Source of the DNA: Saprospiraceae bacterium
GTDB taxonomy: Bacteria; Bacteroidota; Bacteroidia; Chitinophagales; Saprospiraceae
NCBI GenBank assembly: GCA_016722285.1
Contig: JADKGI010000007.1
Coordinates: 1-64,000, forward strand
Length of the DNA stretch: 64,000 bases
Direction of reading: 5' to 3'
The position numbers and the translations under genes were made by a program. The notes below the pieces were generated by a model, which worked only from the letters and a program-made list of their open reading frames with translations, searched no databases and was not told the origin of the DNA. Position 1 is the stretch's first letter. Each line of letters opens with the position of its first letter. Shown here one piece after another: positions 42,458 to 52,041 of the stretch.

Positions 42458-45400
42458 TTAGTCTAATTGTTGTATTCTTGAATTGTTTGGATGCCAATAA
42501 AGATTGAGATCCACAGAATTGATAGCTCCATCCAAATTGAAATCAGCTCTGGTAGTCAGATAATTGAATGGATTTCCATTTTGACCATGCCAGTGAGCAT
42601 TAAGATCTACTGCATTGACTTGTCCATCTCCATTTGCATCGCCGGAATACATAGCATAAACTCCTGCGGTCACTTCTTTTAGTGCATTGATACCATAAAT
42701 GGGTATGGAGCCATTTGTGAAATTCAAATTTAAACTAGATGATCCAAGAGCGGTAGTAAAATTAGTCCTAAAGCCAAGGTGGTTCCTGTGTCTGACTGCA
42801 ACGTAATAATTGTCTGATGGCGCATTTGAAAAATGAAGTGGTGAGTCGCCATCCATATCTACCACATCACCATCTCTCTGGACAAAAGCAGATCTGGTGT
42901 ACAGTATTGCAGCTGGATTGTTTTTATCTCTGAGTTCTACCCAAATCCAGTCAACTATTGCATTATTGGGATCTGGATTGCTGAATCTGGCACTATTTGT
43001 ACCTTCTATCTCCCCGGCGACATGTGAAAATCCCAGACTCGGGTAGGGATCTGTGGTTGGCAGGTTATTTGATGCTCTGAGTCCATCATTCATATTGCCT
43101 AATGCAGAATTATAAGGCCCTTCCAGAAACACTTTGATAGCCAACACAGCCGTAGGATCTCCTGTATTTAAATTGCTCTCCCATGCCCCTCTACCATATG
43201 TTGCCGCCCTCAATTTTCCAGCAGGGTAGTATATCTCGAGATCATTGATGGTACTATTGGCTAAGCCTGTTGAAAATAATTTCCATGTTCCTACTAGCGA
43301 ATTATTAGTAACATACACCCCGATATCACCACCTATATATACTTCATCATTGCTGCCGTTTCTATATACAATGGTGTTGAAAGGTATGTTAGGTAGTGTG
43401 CCAGTGATATTTGTCCAAGTCACACCACCATCTGTTGTTCTGAATACTTTGTTGGTAGCACTATATCCGGAAAATACTACCCAAACTTTATTCGGATCCG
43501 TATTAGATATTGCAATATTTTTGATATAAGCGAGATTTACGGGGAGTGTATCCATACCCGTGCCAGTAACATCCGACCAATTATCTCCTCCATCTGTAGT
43601 TTTTGATACCGTTTTCTCTTTCAATGTATAAATCGTCAAAGGGTCAGATGGTGCAAAAACAAATCTAGTGACACTTCCGGTGCCAGATGGTGTTCCTATG
43701 GAAGTCCATGTATGACTTGGCGCAGAAAGGTAATTTGTGGATTTCCACAGATCTTCCCGTCCGCCTGCATAACATGTAGTTGATGTAACAGGGTCCTGAA
43801 TGATGGGACTGAAAAACTCAGTTCCTTCGGGTAGTCCGTTTCCATTTAGGGTTTTTCTGGTAGCACCACCGTCCGTTGAGACGCTGTGATCCCCATTCGG
43901 ATCTGATGTGACTATATTTTGATTATTGGTTCGATCTATAAAAGCACTCTCACCATCACCACCACCTATATATGTCCAATTGCCATTTGTATTTTTGAGA
44001 TTTCCGATATCTTGTAGCCCCGTCACCATGATGTTTGGATCTGTCGCAGAAAGTGCGATATCTGTTTGCTGGGCAATCCGGAGATTGTTACTGATATCGG
44101 TCCAAGTCAATCCGCTGTCTAGCGACCTTGATACACTGCCATCACATGTACTATATAAGACAGTGCTGCTACCCGGAGCATAGGTGATGCTTTGCACATC
44201 TGCATGCATATAGGGGGCTATGTCTGGGGTGCCACCAGATATCAATGGGTCAGTCCCATACCAGTAAGTCACTATGCTCCAATTCTCGCCTCCATCAACT
44301 GATCTATATTGATTGATTCCGCCGATGATCAACGAATCTGCATTAGTAGGAGATACCACTATCGCCAAATCATGCGAAGCCTGTCCTTTTCTGTTGACAG
44401 TGAGTAGTGGTGGTGGGAAGTCGGTGTTGAGAAAATTTTTCCTTGGCTCGATGAATCTTTCTGTAAAGGTCAGTCCGCTGTCTTCTGATCTATATGTGCC
44501 TAAATATCCGCTGACTGAATTTCCGATAAGGATATAGATGTAATTAGTACTTGCTGCTGTCAGTCCCATGATGACCCTTGATGACAGTGAATCTACAGGG
44601 AGACCTGTGGACACATCACCCCAAGTGACGCCATTATCAAAAGATTTTCTGAAAAATACTTTGTTATCAGTTCTACCCGATGCATACACTATAGAATGAT
44701 CCCCCGGTTTAAACTTTAAGTCGTCCACGTTGAAGTTGCCATTCAATGCAGTAACAGGGCTTGTAACAGCCGTAGCCCAACCGTCTGTAGTACGCCATAC
44801 TCCTCCATCCGTAGCTGCCATCATGACAAGAGGATTGGTAGGATCCATGATCAATCTTCTGATTTTATAGTTGTCTGACAATGCCCATGTCAAACCTGTA
44901 GTATTCCAATTAACTCCTCCATCAATGGATTTGAGGATTCCAATACTTCGTTTATCTGATTCCCAACTTCCTGTCGCCAGGTACATGGTTACACCATCAG
45001 GAGCAATGGCTAAATCTGAGCAGCCTATCACTGGTAAAAAATCATTATAAGTAGTCCAAGTAGGCAGAGGATCGTTTCCGTTGGTGGTTTTCCAAAGTCC
45101 TCCATCGGGCGTACTCACATACATCACATTTGGGTTGGTCGGGTTAAATTTTATAAAATCTACTCTACCAACACCAGCATCATAGCCTATAGGTTTTGAC
45201 AAAGGGCCAAGTTCGACCCAATTACCTGATGTTGATCTTTCATCCACCTTATTGCTTCTGGCCCACGTTTGATAATTTTGAAGAGTCCCAGTAGTTAGGT
45301 TCATATTTCCACTCGGATATACCTTTGGCAGGGTACGCGCTTCCCATCTTTTGAAGATCTTATACCCTTCGCCTTTCTTTGGTTTTTTGTCTTTCCAATA

Positions 45401-45532
45401 GTCATAAAAATCTTTTTGGATGTCAAAAAAGTTAGCATTTTTATTTGCATCCATTAATCTCCAATCTACTTTTTGAGCGTTTATGCTCACAGAGATAAAG
45501 ATTGCAAATAGGATAAAGGCTGAATTTTTCAT
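42458..45532 (-). CDS. BNR/VPS10-type beta-propeller protein with dockerin-like C-terminus
   Basis: A ~1,024-residue secreted protein; signal peptide MKNSAFILFAIFISVSINA from the ATG at 45532 (45547 is an alternative). Repeated Asp-box-like blades occur across residues ~95-770 (SPDGGLWKTTNG in variants, RSVDGGENWS, RSLDSGLTWTD, RTTDGGVTWTN), as in sialidase/sortilin-type propellers. The last ~60 residues hold two Ca-binding loops, DANGDGQVNAVD and DFNLDGAINSVD, in dockerin type I arrangement. There is no T9SS tail. A glycan- or protein-binding surface role is inferred; no glycosidase catalytic set was identified. It is first in an operon with the cohesin-like T9SS protein. Confidence 0.78.
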   Translation of the reverse strand: MKNSAFILFAIFISVSINAQKVDWRLMDANKNANFFDIQKDFYDYWKDKKPKKGEGYKIFKRWEARTLPKVYPSGNMNLTTGTLQNYQTWARSNKVDERSTSGNWVELGPLSKPIGYDAGVGRVDFIKFNPTNPNVMYVSTPDGGLWKTTNGNDPLPTWTTYNDFLPVIGCSDLAIAPDGVTMYLATGSWESDKRSIGILKSIDGGVNWNTTGLTWALSDNYKIRRLIMDPTNPLVMMAATDGGVWRTTDGWATAVTSPVTALNGNFNVDDLKFKPGDHSIVYASGRTDNKVFFRKSFDNGVTWGDVSTGLPVDSLSSRVIMGLTAASTNYIYILIGNSVSGYLGTYRSEDSGLTFTERFIEPRKNFLNTDFPPPLLTVNRKGQASHDLAIVVSPTNADSLIIGGINQYRSVDGGENWSIVTYWYGTDPLISGGTPDIAPYMHADVQSITYAPGSSTVLYSTCDGSVSRSLDSGLTWTDISNNLRIAQQTDIALSATDPNIMVTGLQDIGNLKNTNGNWTYIGGGDGESAFIDRTNNQNIVTSDPNGDHSVSTDGGATRKTLNGNGLPEGTEFFSPIIQDPVTSTTCYAGGREDLWKSTNYLSAPSHTWTSIGTPSGTGSVTRFVFAPSDPLTIYTLKEKTVSKTTDGGDNWSDVTGTGMDTLPVNLAYIKNIAISNTDPNKVWVVFSGYSATNKVFRTTDGGVTWTNITGTLPNIPFNTIVYRNGSNDEVYIGGDIGVYVTNNSLVGTWKLFSTGLANSTINDLEIYYPAGKLRAATYGRGAWESNLNTGDPTAVLAIKVFLEGPYNSALGNMNDGLRASNNLPTTDPYPSLGFSHVAGEIEGTNSARFSNPDPNNAIVDWIWVELRDKNNPAAILYTRSAFVQRDGDVVDMDGDSPLHFSNAPSDNYYVAVRHRNHLGFRTNFTTALGSSSLNLNFTNGSIPIYGINALKEVTAGVYAMYSGDANGDGQVNAVDLNAHWHGQNGNPFNYLTTRADFNLDGAINSVDLNLYWHPNNSRIQQLD

Positions 45533-45813
45533 TAAATTATCGGACATAGAAAATAATATTTATATTAAATGAACTAAGTTGTATTGTATTTATTACTAAT
45601 TTGATGCAAGGTATGATGATTCTATGTTCTATAGTCAATAGATGAGGTGACAAATAGGGTGACAAGCTTATAATCTTAAAAGAAAATATGAATTTCAATG
45701 ATTCTTATTGTTTGTGAGATGACAAAAAGATAATAATCAGTGTACTGAAAATCACCTGTTAAGCTATATATCATTTTTTATAAAATTTAAATTTGAAATT
45801 TTCAAGAATTAAT

Positions 45814-47352
45814 ATGCGAAAAAAAATAATACTATGTCTTTTCTGGGTAGGTATTTGTTTGACTTCTTTGGGTCAGAATATTTTCAAAAATGGATTAGAT
45901 CAGGCAAATCCGGTCAGGAATAAGCCCGAATTGTCTGCCGACCAGAAGATAGAAATTCATCAACAATTTCTAAATTCATCTTTGGTTGGTAAAGACAGGA
46001 CAATGATATTTTATGCTTATCTTTTTCTGCTCTCTGATTATATGAGAAATCAGGATTATTCGACAGCCAACTTTTATTTGCTCCAAGCTGACAGTATGGC
46101 TCAACTATCACAGGATAAGACCTGGATTGGCCACATGTGCCACAGGAAGGCTATTTTGGCTATACGATTAGAAAAAAATGAAGAAGCAATTAAAGAGTAT
46201 TTGGAGTCAATCCCATTATGCGGGATCGGATTAGATAGCCTTTGTGTCGGAGAAGCCTATGAACAATTGAGTTTTTTGTATGGCATTAAAGGAGACTACA
46301 GTCAAGCTGAAGTTTATCACCAAAAAGCGCTACCATTATTGAGGAAGTATGGAGGCCCGTCTCAAATCGCCGCGGCATTAAATAATTATGCCATCATTTA
46401 TACGAAAAAAGGTATGGTATCAAAAGCTAACCTGCTCTATCAGGATGCAATTAAGATGTATGATTCCCTTGAGATGGTCAAAGAAATGTCTAAGGCTATG
46501 AATAATCTCGCTGACGGTTATCGCAATTCAGGTCAATATAAAAAAGCACTAACCATGCTGAATGAATGTATAACGTTAAATATAAAAGAAAATCTGCTTG
46601 AAAATCTTCATGTCAATTACCACAATATTAGTGCTGTTTATGATTCATTGAACGAATATAAATTATCACTTAAATTTTTTATTATGTATCATGACCTTCG
46701 GGATAGTCTGATTGGATTGGCTACCCAATCTAAAATTGATGACATGAATCTCAAATATGACTTAGCAAATAAGGAATTGAAAATAGTGAAAAATGAATTG
46801 AAATTAAAACTGCAAAGCGATAGGAACAGACGAAAAAATTTTATCATATTTGGCCTTTTCATATTAGTCATTATTGGTCTGATATACATGTATCAGAAAT
46901 TTAAAAAGCAAAAAGCATCTATAGTGCACGTTAAAAAAGTAGTTTCATCATTAACCCAGAATAATATTGATAAGGCATCAGAAATAAAAGAACTCCAGGA
47001 TATAATTATAAGATTTAAGTCAATGATACGACATCCTGAGACAAATGAATACGATGATAAAATAGATTTCAAGTATAAAACCATCCTTACAAATAGTGAT
47101 TGGTTGAACTTCAAAAATTATTTTCAAAGTAATCATCCGGGGTATATAAATAATTTGAGAAATACATTCCCAAAACTGTCGGATGCAGAAGAAAGGCTAT
47201 TCTTGCTTATAAAGCTTAATCACAACACTAAAGAGATATCAGCAATATTAGGGATAACAATAGAGAGTGTCAAAAAGACCAGAAACCGACTACGCAAAAG
47301 GCTGAATCTGACTGAGGAATTAGACCTGGACACCTTTATCAGTGATTTTTGA
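45814..47352 (+). CDS. TPR-repeat membrane regulator with C-terminal LuxR/sigma-4-type HTH
   Basis: A 512-residue protein whose ATG at 45814 starts a signal peptide (MRKKIILCLFWVGICLTSLG). TPR-like helices fill residues ~40-300 (GEAYEQLSFLYGIKGDYSQA, AALNNYAIIYTKKGMVSKAN, AMNNLADGYRNSGQYKKAL). A coiled coil leads to a transmembrane helix (FIIFGLFILVIIGLIYMY) at ~350. The cytoplasmic end carries a coiled coil and an HTH (LSDAEERLFLLIKLNHNTKE, ISAILGITIESVKKTRNRLR). This is the common Bacteroidota periplasmic-TPR one-component regulator. It is divergent from the propeller/dockerin operon 270 bp away, which it might control (inference). Confidence 0.82.
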   Translation: MRKKIILCLFWVGICLTSLGQNIFKNGLDQANPVRNKPELSADQKIEIHQQFLNSSLVGKDRTMIFYAYLFLLSDYMRNQDYSTANFYLLQADSMAQLSQDKTWIGHMCHRKAILAIRLEKNEEAIKEYLESIPLCGIGLDSLCVGEAYEQLSFLYGIKGDYSQAEVYHQKALPLLRKYGGPSQIAAALNNYAIIYTKKGMVSKANLLYQDAIKMYDSLEMVKEMSKAMNNLADGYRNSGQYKKALTMLNECITLNIKENLLENLHVNYHNISAVYDSLNEYKLSLKFFIMYHDLRDSLIGLATQSKIDDMNLKYDLANKELKIVKNELKLKLQSDRNRRKNFIIFGLFILVIIGLIYMYQKFKKQKASIVHVKKVVSSLTQNNIDKASEIKELQDIIIRFKSMIRHPETNEYDDKIDFKYKTILTNSDWLNFKNYFQSNHPGYINNLRNTFPKLSDAEERLFLLIKLNHNTKEISAILGITIESVKKTRNRLRKRLNLTEELDLDTFISDF

Positions 47353-47707
47353 GGTTACGATCCCTAAAGTGTTATTATTCAGGATTAATGGAAGTGAGCT
47401 TATATAATGTGACTAACTTAATAATAAATGAAAATATCCTAACTGGTTGATAAAAAAAAGGTAATGATATGAGTATTTTTAAAACTAAATAAGTATAGAT
47501 TTAGTTTTTTAGACTTTTCTATGGCAACTGTAATTTTAGTACAAAATAACATTACAAGACCAACTTGGTATAATATATTTACATAGATTTTTTGCAAATT
47601 ACAGGATTATACCAAGTTTAGTTTCTTGTAAAAATAACATATTCTGAATCATTACTTGTTTCAACATTTGGTTATTTTTTAAATTATAGTCTAAGCCAAT
47701 TTAACTA
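47353..47707. other. Convergent intergenic region with a long inverted repeat
   Basis: 355 bp between the plus-strand TPR regulator and the minus-strand xylA. No gene is seen. It contains the inverted repeat annotated at 47562-47618. Confidence 0.5.
47562..47618. terminator. 13-bp inverted repeat between convergent genes
   Basis: AACTTGGTATAAT (47562-47574) pairs perfectly with ATTATACCAAGTT (47606-47618), with outer ACAAG/CTTGT pairing possible. It may serve as a bidirectional terminator for the TPR regulator and xylA, although the 31-nt loop is long for that. Confidence 0.35.
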
Positions 47708-49017
47708 TCAGATATACATATTAATCAATTGTTCGTATAATTCTTGTTTGCCGCTCTTAGGTATTATGTCTCCTACAGATGTGGCGTAAACTGCTAGTTC
47801 ATCTAGAGATAATTTACCTTCTTCAAATAATAAACCTGTTCCGAATTGGAAACTTTCATATCTGTTTTGTTTCATTCGTAAATACGGGGAATTTTGGAGT
47901 ATGTTATCGGCAGTAATCAGTGCTCTGGCAAAAAGATCCATTCCGCTGATATGGGCAATAAATAAATCTTCCGGATCAGTAGAGTTCCTTCTTATTTTTG
48001 CATCAAAATTGATACCTCCGGTTTTTAGACCTCCATTCTCCAGAAACACAAGCATCATTTGAGTGAGTTCGTAAAGGTCTATTGGAAACTGATCTGTATC
48101 CCAACCATTTTGATAATCACCTCTGTTTGCATCCAGGCTTCCTAACATGCCCGCATTTCCAGCAATTGTCATCTCGTGCTCCATGGTATGACCCGCTAGT
48201 GTCGCATGATTTACCTCCAGATTTAAGGCGAAGTCATTCATTAAATCATATTCACGCAAAAATCCTATGACTGTAGCAGCGTCAAAGTCATATTGATGCT
48301 TGGAAGGTTCCATTGGTTTTGGTTCTATAAGGAAAGTGCCTTTAAATCCATTTTGACGTCCATAGTCTCTTGCCATATGGAGGAATCCTGCAAGATGGTC
48401 CAATTCTTTTTTAACATTTGTATTGATAAGAGAAATATAACCTTCCCTTCCTCCCCAGAATACATAATTTTCACCATTCAATTTGATTGTTGCATCAATG
48501 GCGCTTTTAATCTGGACGCCAGCTCTTGCTACCACATTAAAATCAGGATTTGTTGATGCTCCATTCATATATCTGGGATGAGAAAAAAGATTGGCAGTGC
48601 CCCAAAGCAATTTTATACCTGATTCACTCTGTTTTTGCAAGGCATAATCGGTTATTATACTCATTCTTTTCTCATAAACAGCAATAGAATCTCCTTCTTC
48701 TATCAAATCAGTATCATGAAAGCAGTAAAAAGGAACTCCCAATTTGTTTACAAATTCAAATGCGGCATCCATTTTGTCTTTAGCTGCCTGAATAGGATCA
48801 GATGCGGATACCCATGCCATTGGCCTGGTAGGATTTCCGAATGGATCTGACCCATTTCCACAGAAGCTATGCCAATAAGCGACGGCAAACCGAAGATGAT
48901 CTTTTAATGATTTTCCATTTACGATGCACTTTTCATCATACCATCTGAAAGCTAATGGATTTTTTGAGTCTTGTCCCTCAAAATTTATTTTTTGGATTTT
49001 TTAAAATATTTGTTCAC
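47708..49017 (-). CDS. xylA: Xylose isomerase
   Basis: It converts D-xylose to D-xylulose (EC 5.3.1.5) in the cytoplasm. Conserved segments are [13 protein letters not shown] (catalytic His), [69 protein letters not shown] and [13 protein letters not shown], covering both metal sites. An open reading from 48820 would lack ~65 residues; homology continues upstream in the same frame ([20 protein letters not shown]) to near 48990. There a missing A restores a GTG start at 49017, giving the normal ~436 residues. It lies 13 bp downstream of xylB, as one operon. Confidence 0.93.
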
Positions 49018-49030
49018 TGTGAATATATTT

Positions 49031-50515
49031 TTAAGTTAGTAAGTTATTTAGTTCCTTGAGCCATAATCCATATGATTCCACATACTGATGATCAGAAGTT
49101 GAATACTCAATAGTTTGTATAGGCTTGCATCTTTTGATGGCATCATCTATTTTTTCGTAGATACCCAAAGCAACCATACTTGCTTTTGCTGCGCCTGTGG
49201 CACCTGTTGTTTCATACACCTCAATATTACATCGCAAGAGATTAGCCAGTGTCTTAGTAAATGTTTGAGATAGAAAGAGGTTATCGTTACCGACTTTGAT
49301 GACGGAAGGCTGAATATCTATGGACCTTAGTATATTCATGCCATAGACAAAAGAGAAAGCAATGCCTTCCAGAGCAGCCCTTAACATATGTGCCCTGGTG
49401 TGTAAATTGAAATGCAGATTAACCATTCTGGCTCCGGTCATTTTATCATTAAACATACGTTCACTGCCATTACCAAATGGCAGAATTCTTAAACCTTCTG
49501 AACCTATAGGAACAGATTGTATTTTGTCTTCCATCATGGAGTATGTCATCCTAGTTTCACAAACATTATTTCTCATCCATGCATACAATATGCCGCACCC
49601 ATTTATGCAAAGCAGCTGACCAATTCTGGGCTTCGCTTTGGTATGATTCACATGTGCAAATCCATTTACACGGGACAAATGATCATAGTGAAGGGTTTCG
49701 GATATTCCATAGACAACTCCTGATGTTCCACCGGTTGCAGCGACTTCTCCCGGATGTAATACGTTTAATGACATGGCATTGTTAGGTTGATCTCCTGCTC
49801 TGTAAGTCACCTGAGTCCCTGGAGACAATCCGCAATCATTCGCAGCCATAATATTGACTCTTCCTTGATTAGAAAAAGTATCAGTAATTTCAGGCATAAT
49901 TTCTTTTGGAATTTCATAATAGGCTAAGAGATTATCTGCCATCATATGGTTCTTAAATTCCCAGCAAATGCCTTCAGAATAGCCGGAAACGGTGCTGTTA
50001 ATATTACCCGTAAATTTCATGGCGATATAATCACCTGGTAACATCCACTTATGAATTTTATCAAAGATATAAGGTTCATTTTCTTTAACCCATCTTAATT
50101 TTGACATGGTAAAATTTCCGGGTGAGTTCAACAAATTTTCCAGACAGTATGTATTACCTAAATCATTGAAAGCTTTTTCACCAATATCTGATGCACGGCT
50201 ATCACACCAGATTATCGCTGGTCTGAGTACTTTTTGATCTTTATCAACCAGGACTAAGCCATGCATTTGGTATGAAATACCTATTGCCAAAATCAACGAT
50301 GGGTTTATGTTTCCTTTTAACAAAAGAGATTTGGTAAGAATGCAAACTGCATCCCACCAGATCTCAGGATCTTGTTCTGCCCAACCTGCTTTTTTTGAGT
50401 TGATGGCCATTTCTGAATCAGGATACTTTGAAGTCATAAAAACTTCTCCGGAATCAATATTAACAATCGATGCTTTTATTGAAGAACTACCTATATCATA
50501 TCCGATCGTGTACAT
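49031..50515 (-). CDS. xylB: Xylulokinase (FGGY family)
   Basis: This 494-residue kinase phosphorylates D-xylulose to xylulose 5-phosphate, feeding the pentose phosphate pathway. Features are the N-terminal phosphate loop GYDIGSSSIKASIV, the substrate segment SYQMHGLVLVDK with WCDSRA, the GGTSGVVYG loop, and the C-terminal nucleotide-binding motif VGNDNLFLSQTF / ETTGATGAAKASMVALG. Length is typical. It is first gene of the xylB-xylA operon. No xylR or transporter lies beside it, so control may come from a distant regulator. The gene is intact. Confidence 0.92.
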   Translation of the reverse strand: MYTIGYDIGSSSIKASIVNIDSGEVFMTSKYPDSEMAINSKKAGWAEQDPEIWWDAVCILTKSLLLKGNINPSLILAIGISYQMHGLVLVDKDQKVLRPAIIWCDSRASDIGEKAFNDLGNTYCLENLLNSPGNFTMSKLRWVKENEPYIFDKIHKWMLPGDYIAMKFTGNINSTVSGYSEGICWEFKNHMMADNLLAYYEIPKEIMPEITDTFSNQGRVNIMAANDCGLSPGTQVTYRAGDQPNNAMSLNVLHPGEVAATGGTSGVVYGISETLHYDHLSRVNGFAHVNHTKAKPRIGQLLCINGCGILYAWMRNNVCETRMTYSMMEDKIQSVPIGSEGLRILPFGNGSERMFNDKMTGARMVNLHFNLHTRAHMLRAALEGIAFSFVYGMNILRSIDIQPSVIKVGNDNLFLSQTFTKTLANLLRCNIEVYETTGATGAAKASMVALGIYEKIDDAIKRCKPIQTIEYSTSDHQYVESYGLWLKELNNLLT

Positions 50516-50618
50516 TGTTAAATTATCTAATTATGATCAAAATTAATAGGGCCTAAGTAAGTGAAGTGATTCCTCTAAATTTACCCATCCCTGCCATCTT
50601 CGGGGCAGGCGGGCTAAA

Positions 50619-50640
50619 TCCTTCCCTTAAAATGGAAGGA
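50619..50640. other. TCCTTCC / GGAAGGA hairpin in the xylB leader
   Basis: A 7-bp perfect stem with an 8-nt loop, located between the putative -7 box and the xylB start. It could affect leader folding or be a simple dispersed palindrome. Confidence 0.35.
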
Positions 50641-50671
50641 CTTTTGAAGTCACCGTAAAAAGTAAAGGCCG

Positions 50672-50679
50672 CAAATTTA
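50672..50679 (-). promoter_or_regulatory. Putative -7 box of the xylBA operon
   Basis: The minus strand reads TAAATTTG, matching TAnnTTTG. It would give a ~150-nt leader containing the 50619-50640 hairpin. No clear -33 element was seen. Confidence 0.3.
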
Positions 50680-50745
50680 TATACCTGTTTATAAAATAGC
50701 ATTTATATGGTACTTAAAAACATATTGTTAATCCCTATGCAAGTC

Positions 50746-50780
50746 ACCTGCCTGCCGAACAACTTCTTTGGCAGGCAGGT
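50746..50780. repeat. REP-like palindrome (ACCTGCCTGCC / GGCAGGCAGGT)
   Basis: Perfect 11-bp arms with a 13-nt loop, GC-rich against AT-rich surroundings. A related CTGCC...GGCAGG element lies ~150 bp away. It looks like a dispersed intergenic palindrome. Confidence 0.5.
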
Positions 50781-51285
50781 TGAAACCCAGCTTTTCATCA
50801 AATTTAATCCCGATAGCTTTGGCTATGAAAATGAAATTTTATATCAATCTGAATTTCAAGCACTTACATATCATTTTAGCACACGTTTTTAAATGAGTTC
50901 AGTGCCTAAACTTATAAGAAAAAAATTAAATTATTGAAATATTTATACAACCAGTTGCATTTTATAATTAACATATTTAATATCAAATTAAGTACTATTA
51001 TTCTTCTCCTGAATGCTTCAATTTCGTCGTAAATTATTGCAATCAGGAGAAGAATAATTATTGATTAAAAAAAGATATTCAACCATCTTCATATTTATAT
51101 TTATAAGGAAGGAAGCGAAAAATTCTTTATTAATTTTACATTCCATCTTTTTTGTGAAAATCAGTTGCCTTACTTATGTAAAAACAAAATTAACGAGAAT
51201 TTATCATTATTTTAAGATATTGAGCCTGGAAGTGAATTAAACTAAATAAATATATTATTGTTAAAATTATAATAAAATTAATATT

Positions 51286-51888
51286 ATGATTTCAATTTCT
51301 AAATTGTTAAGAACAACATTTTTTTCAGGACTTATTATGGCAGGCCTCCTTTCATGTAGTGGCTCAAAACAAGTAGTTAAGAGTGACAATAAAAGTCAGG
51401 ATATGCATAAAACACATATGGGAAATATGATGGATGTAAATAAGGCAGTGTGCGTATTGTATCCGACAGCAGGACATAATGTTTCGGGAACAGTAGTTTT
51501 TACAAAGCAACCTGAAGGCGTTAAAGTTAATATTGACATTAAGGGACTCAAACCTGGTAAACATGGATTTCATATTCATGAGTTCGGGGACTGCAGTGCT
51601 TCTGATGGTACTTCAGCTGGTGGGCATTTTAATCCGGGAAGTAAAGATCATGGAGGTCCCATGGATAGTATGAGACATGCTGGTGACATGGGTAATATAG
51701 ATGCGAATTCCGATGGAAAGGTAATAACTGAATATTTTGATAAATCAATAATGTTATCCGGCCCAGGATCTATTATTGGTCATTCTATTATTGTTCATGA
51801 CAATGAAGATGATCTGAAAACACAGCCTACCGGAAATGCGGGACCTAGAGCAGCTTGTGGAACAATTGGAGTTGCCAAAAATCAATAA
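51286..51888 (+). CDS. sodC: Cu/Zn superoxide dismutase, lipoprotein
   Basis: A 200-residue protein with a lipoprotein signal (lipobox GLLSC, Cys24) and a His/Met-rich linker. The Cu/Zn SOD domain has copper ligands in GFHIHEFGDC, zinc-site residues in GGHFNPGSKDHGGP and RHAGDMGN, a copper His in GHSIIVHDNEDD, and the disulphide-forming GPRAACGTIG. It removes extracytoplasmic superoxide while anchored to a membrane. It is monocistronic, with a strong terminator 43 bp downstream. Confidence 0.93.
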   Translation: MISISKLLRTTFFSGLIMAGLLSCSGSKQVVKSDNKSQDMHKTHMGNMMDVNKAVCVLYPTAGHNVSGTVVFTKQPEGVKVNIDIKGLKPGKHGFHIHEFGDCSASDGTSAGGHFNPGSKDHGGPMDSMRHAGDMGNIDANSDGKVITEYFDKSIMLSGPGSIIGHSIIVHDNEDDLKTQPTGNAGPRAACGTIGVAKNQ

Positions 51889-51930
51889 AATTATTCTTTG
51901 AGGCTTAATTATTTTATACCATCTGTCTAA

Positions 51931-51977
51931 ATAACGGCTTGCAAATCTTTTAGTATCTGCAAGCCGTTATTTTTATT
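51931..51977 (+). terminator. Rho-independent terminator of sodC
   Basis: A 13-bp perfect stem (ATAACGGCTTGCA against TGCAAGCCGTTAT) is followed by TTTTATTT, just after sodC. Confidence 0.85.
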
Positions 51978-52041
51978 TATAAATATTGCTTTCTAAGCGT
52001 GTCACTTATTGCTGTTAATTTTTTGCAATGACAATTTTGTA

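Larger units (their letters stand above)
50516..51285. other. Divergent intergenic region with palindromes, no gene seen
   Basis: 770 bp between xylB (-) and sodC (+). It contains two palindromes (50619-50640 and 50746-50780) and a GC-rich CTGCC...GGCAGG element near 50590-50610 in an otherwise AT-rich stretch. A 61-codon reading at 50707-50892 crosses the palindrome and is not believed to be a gene. Confidence 0.5.

Noticed and set aside
50707..50892. 61-codon plus-strand reading
   Set aside because: It runs through an intergenic palindrome and has no start context or recognisable features.
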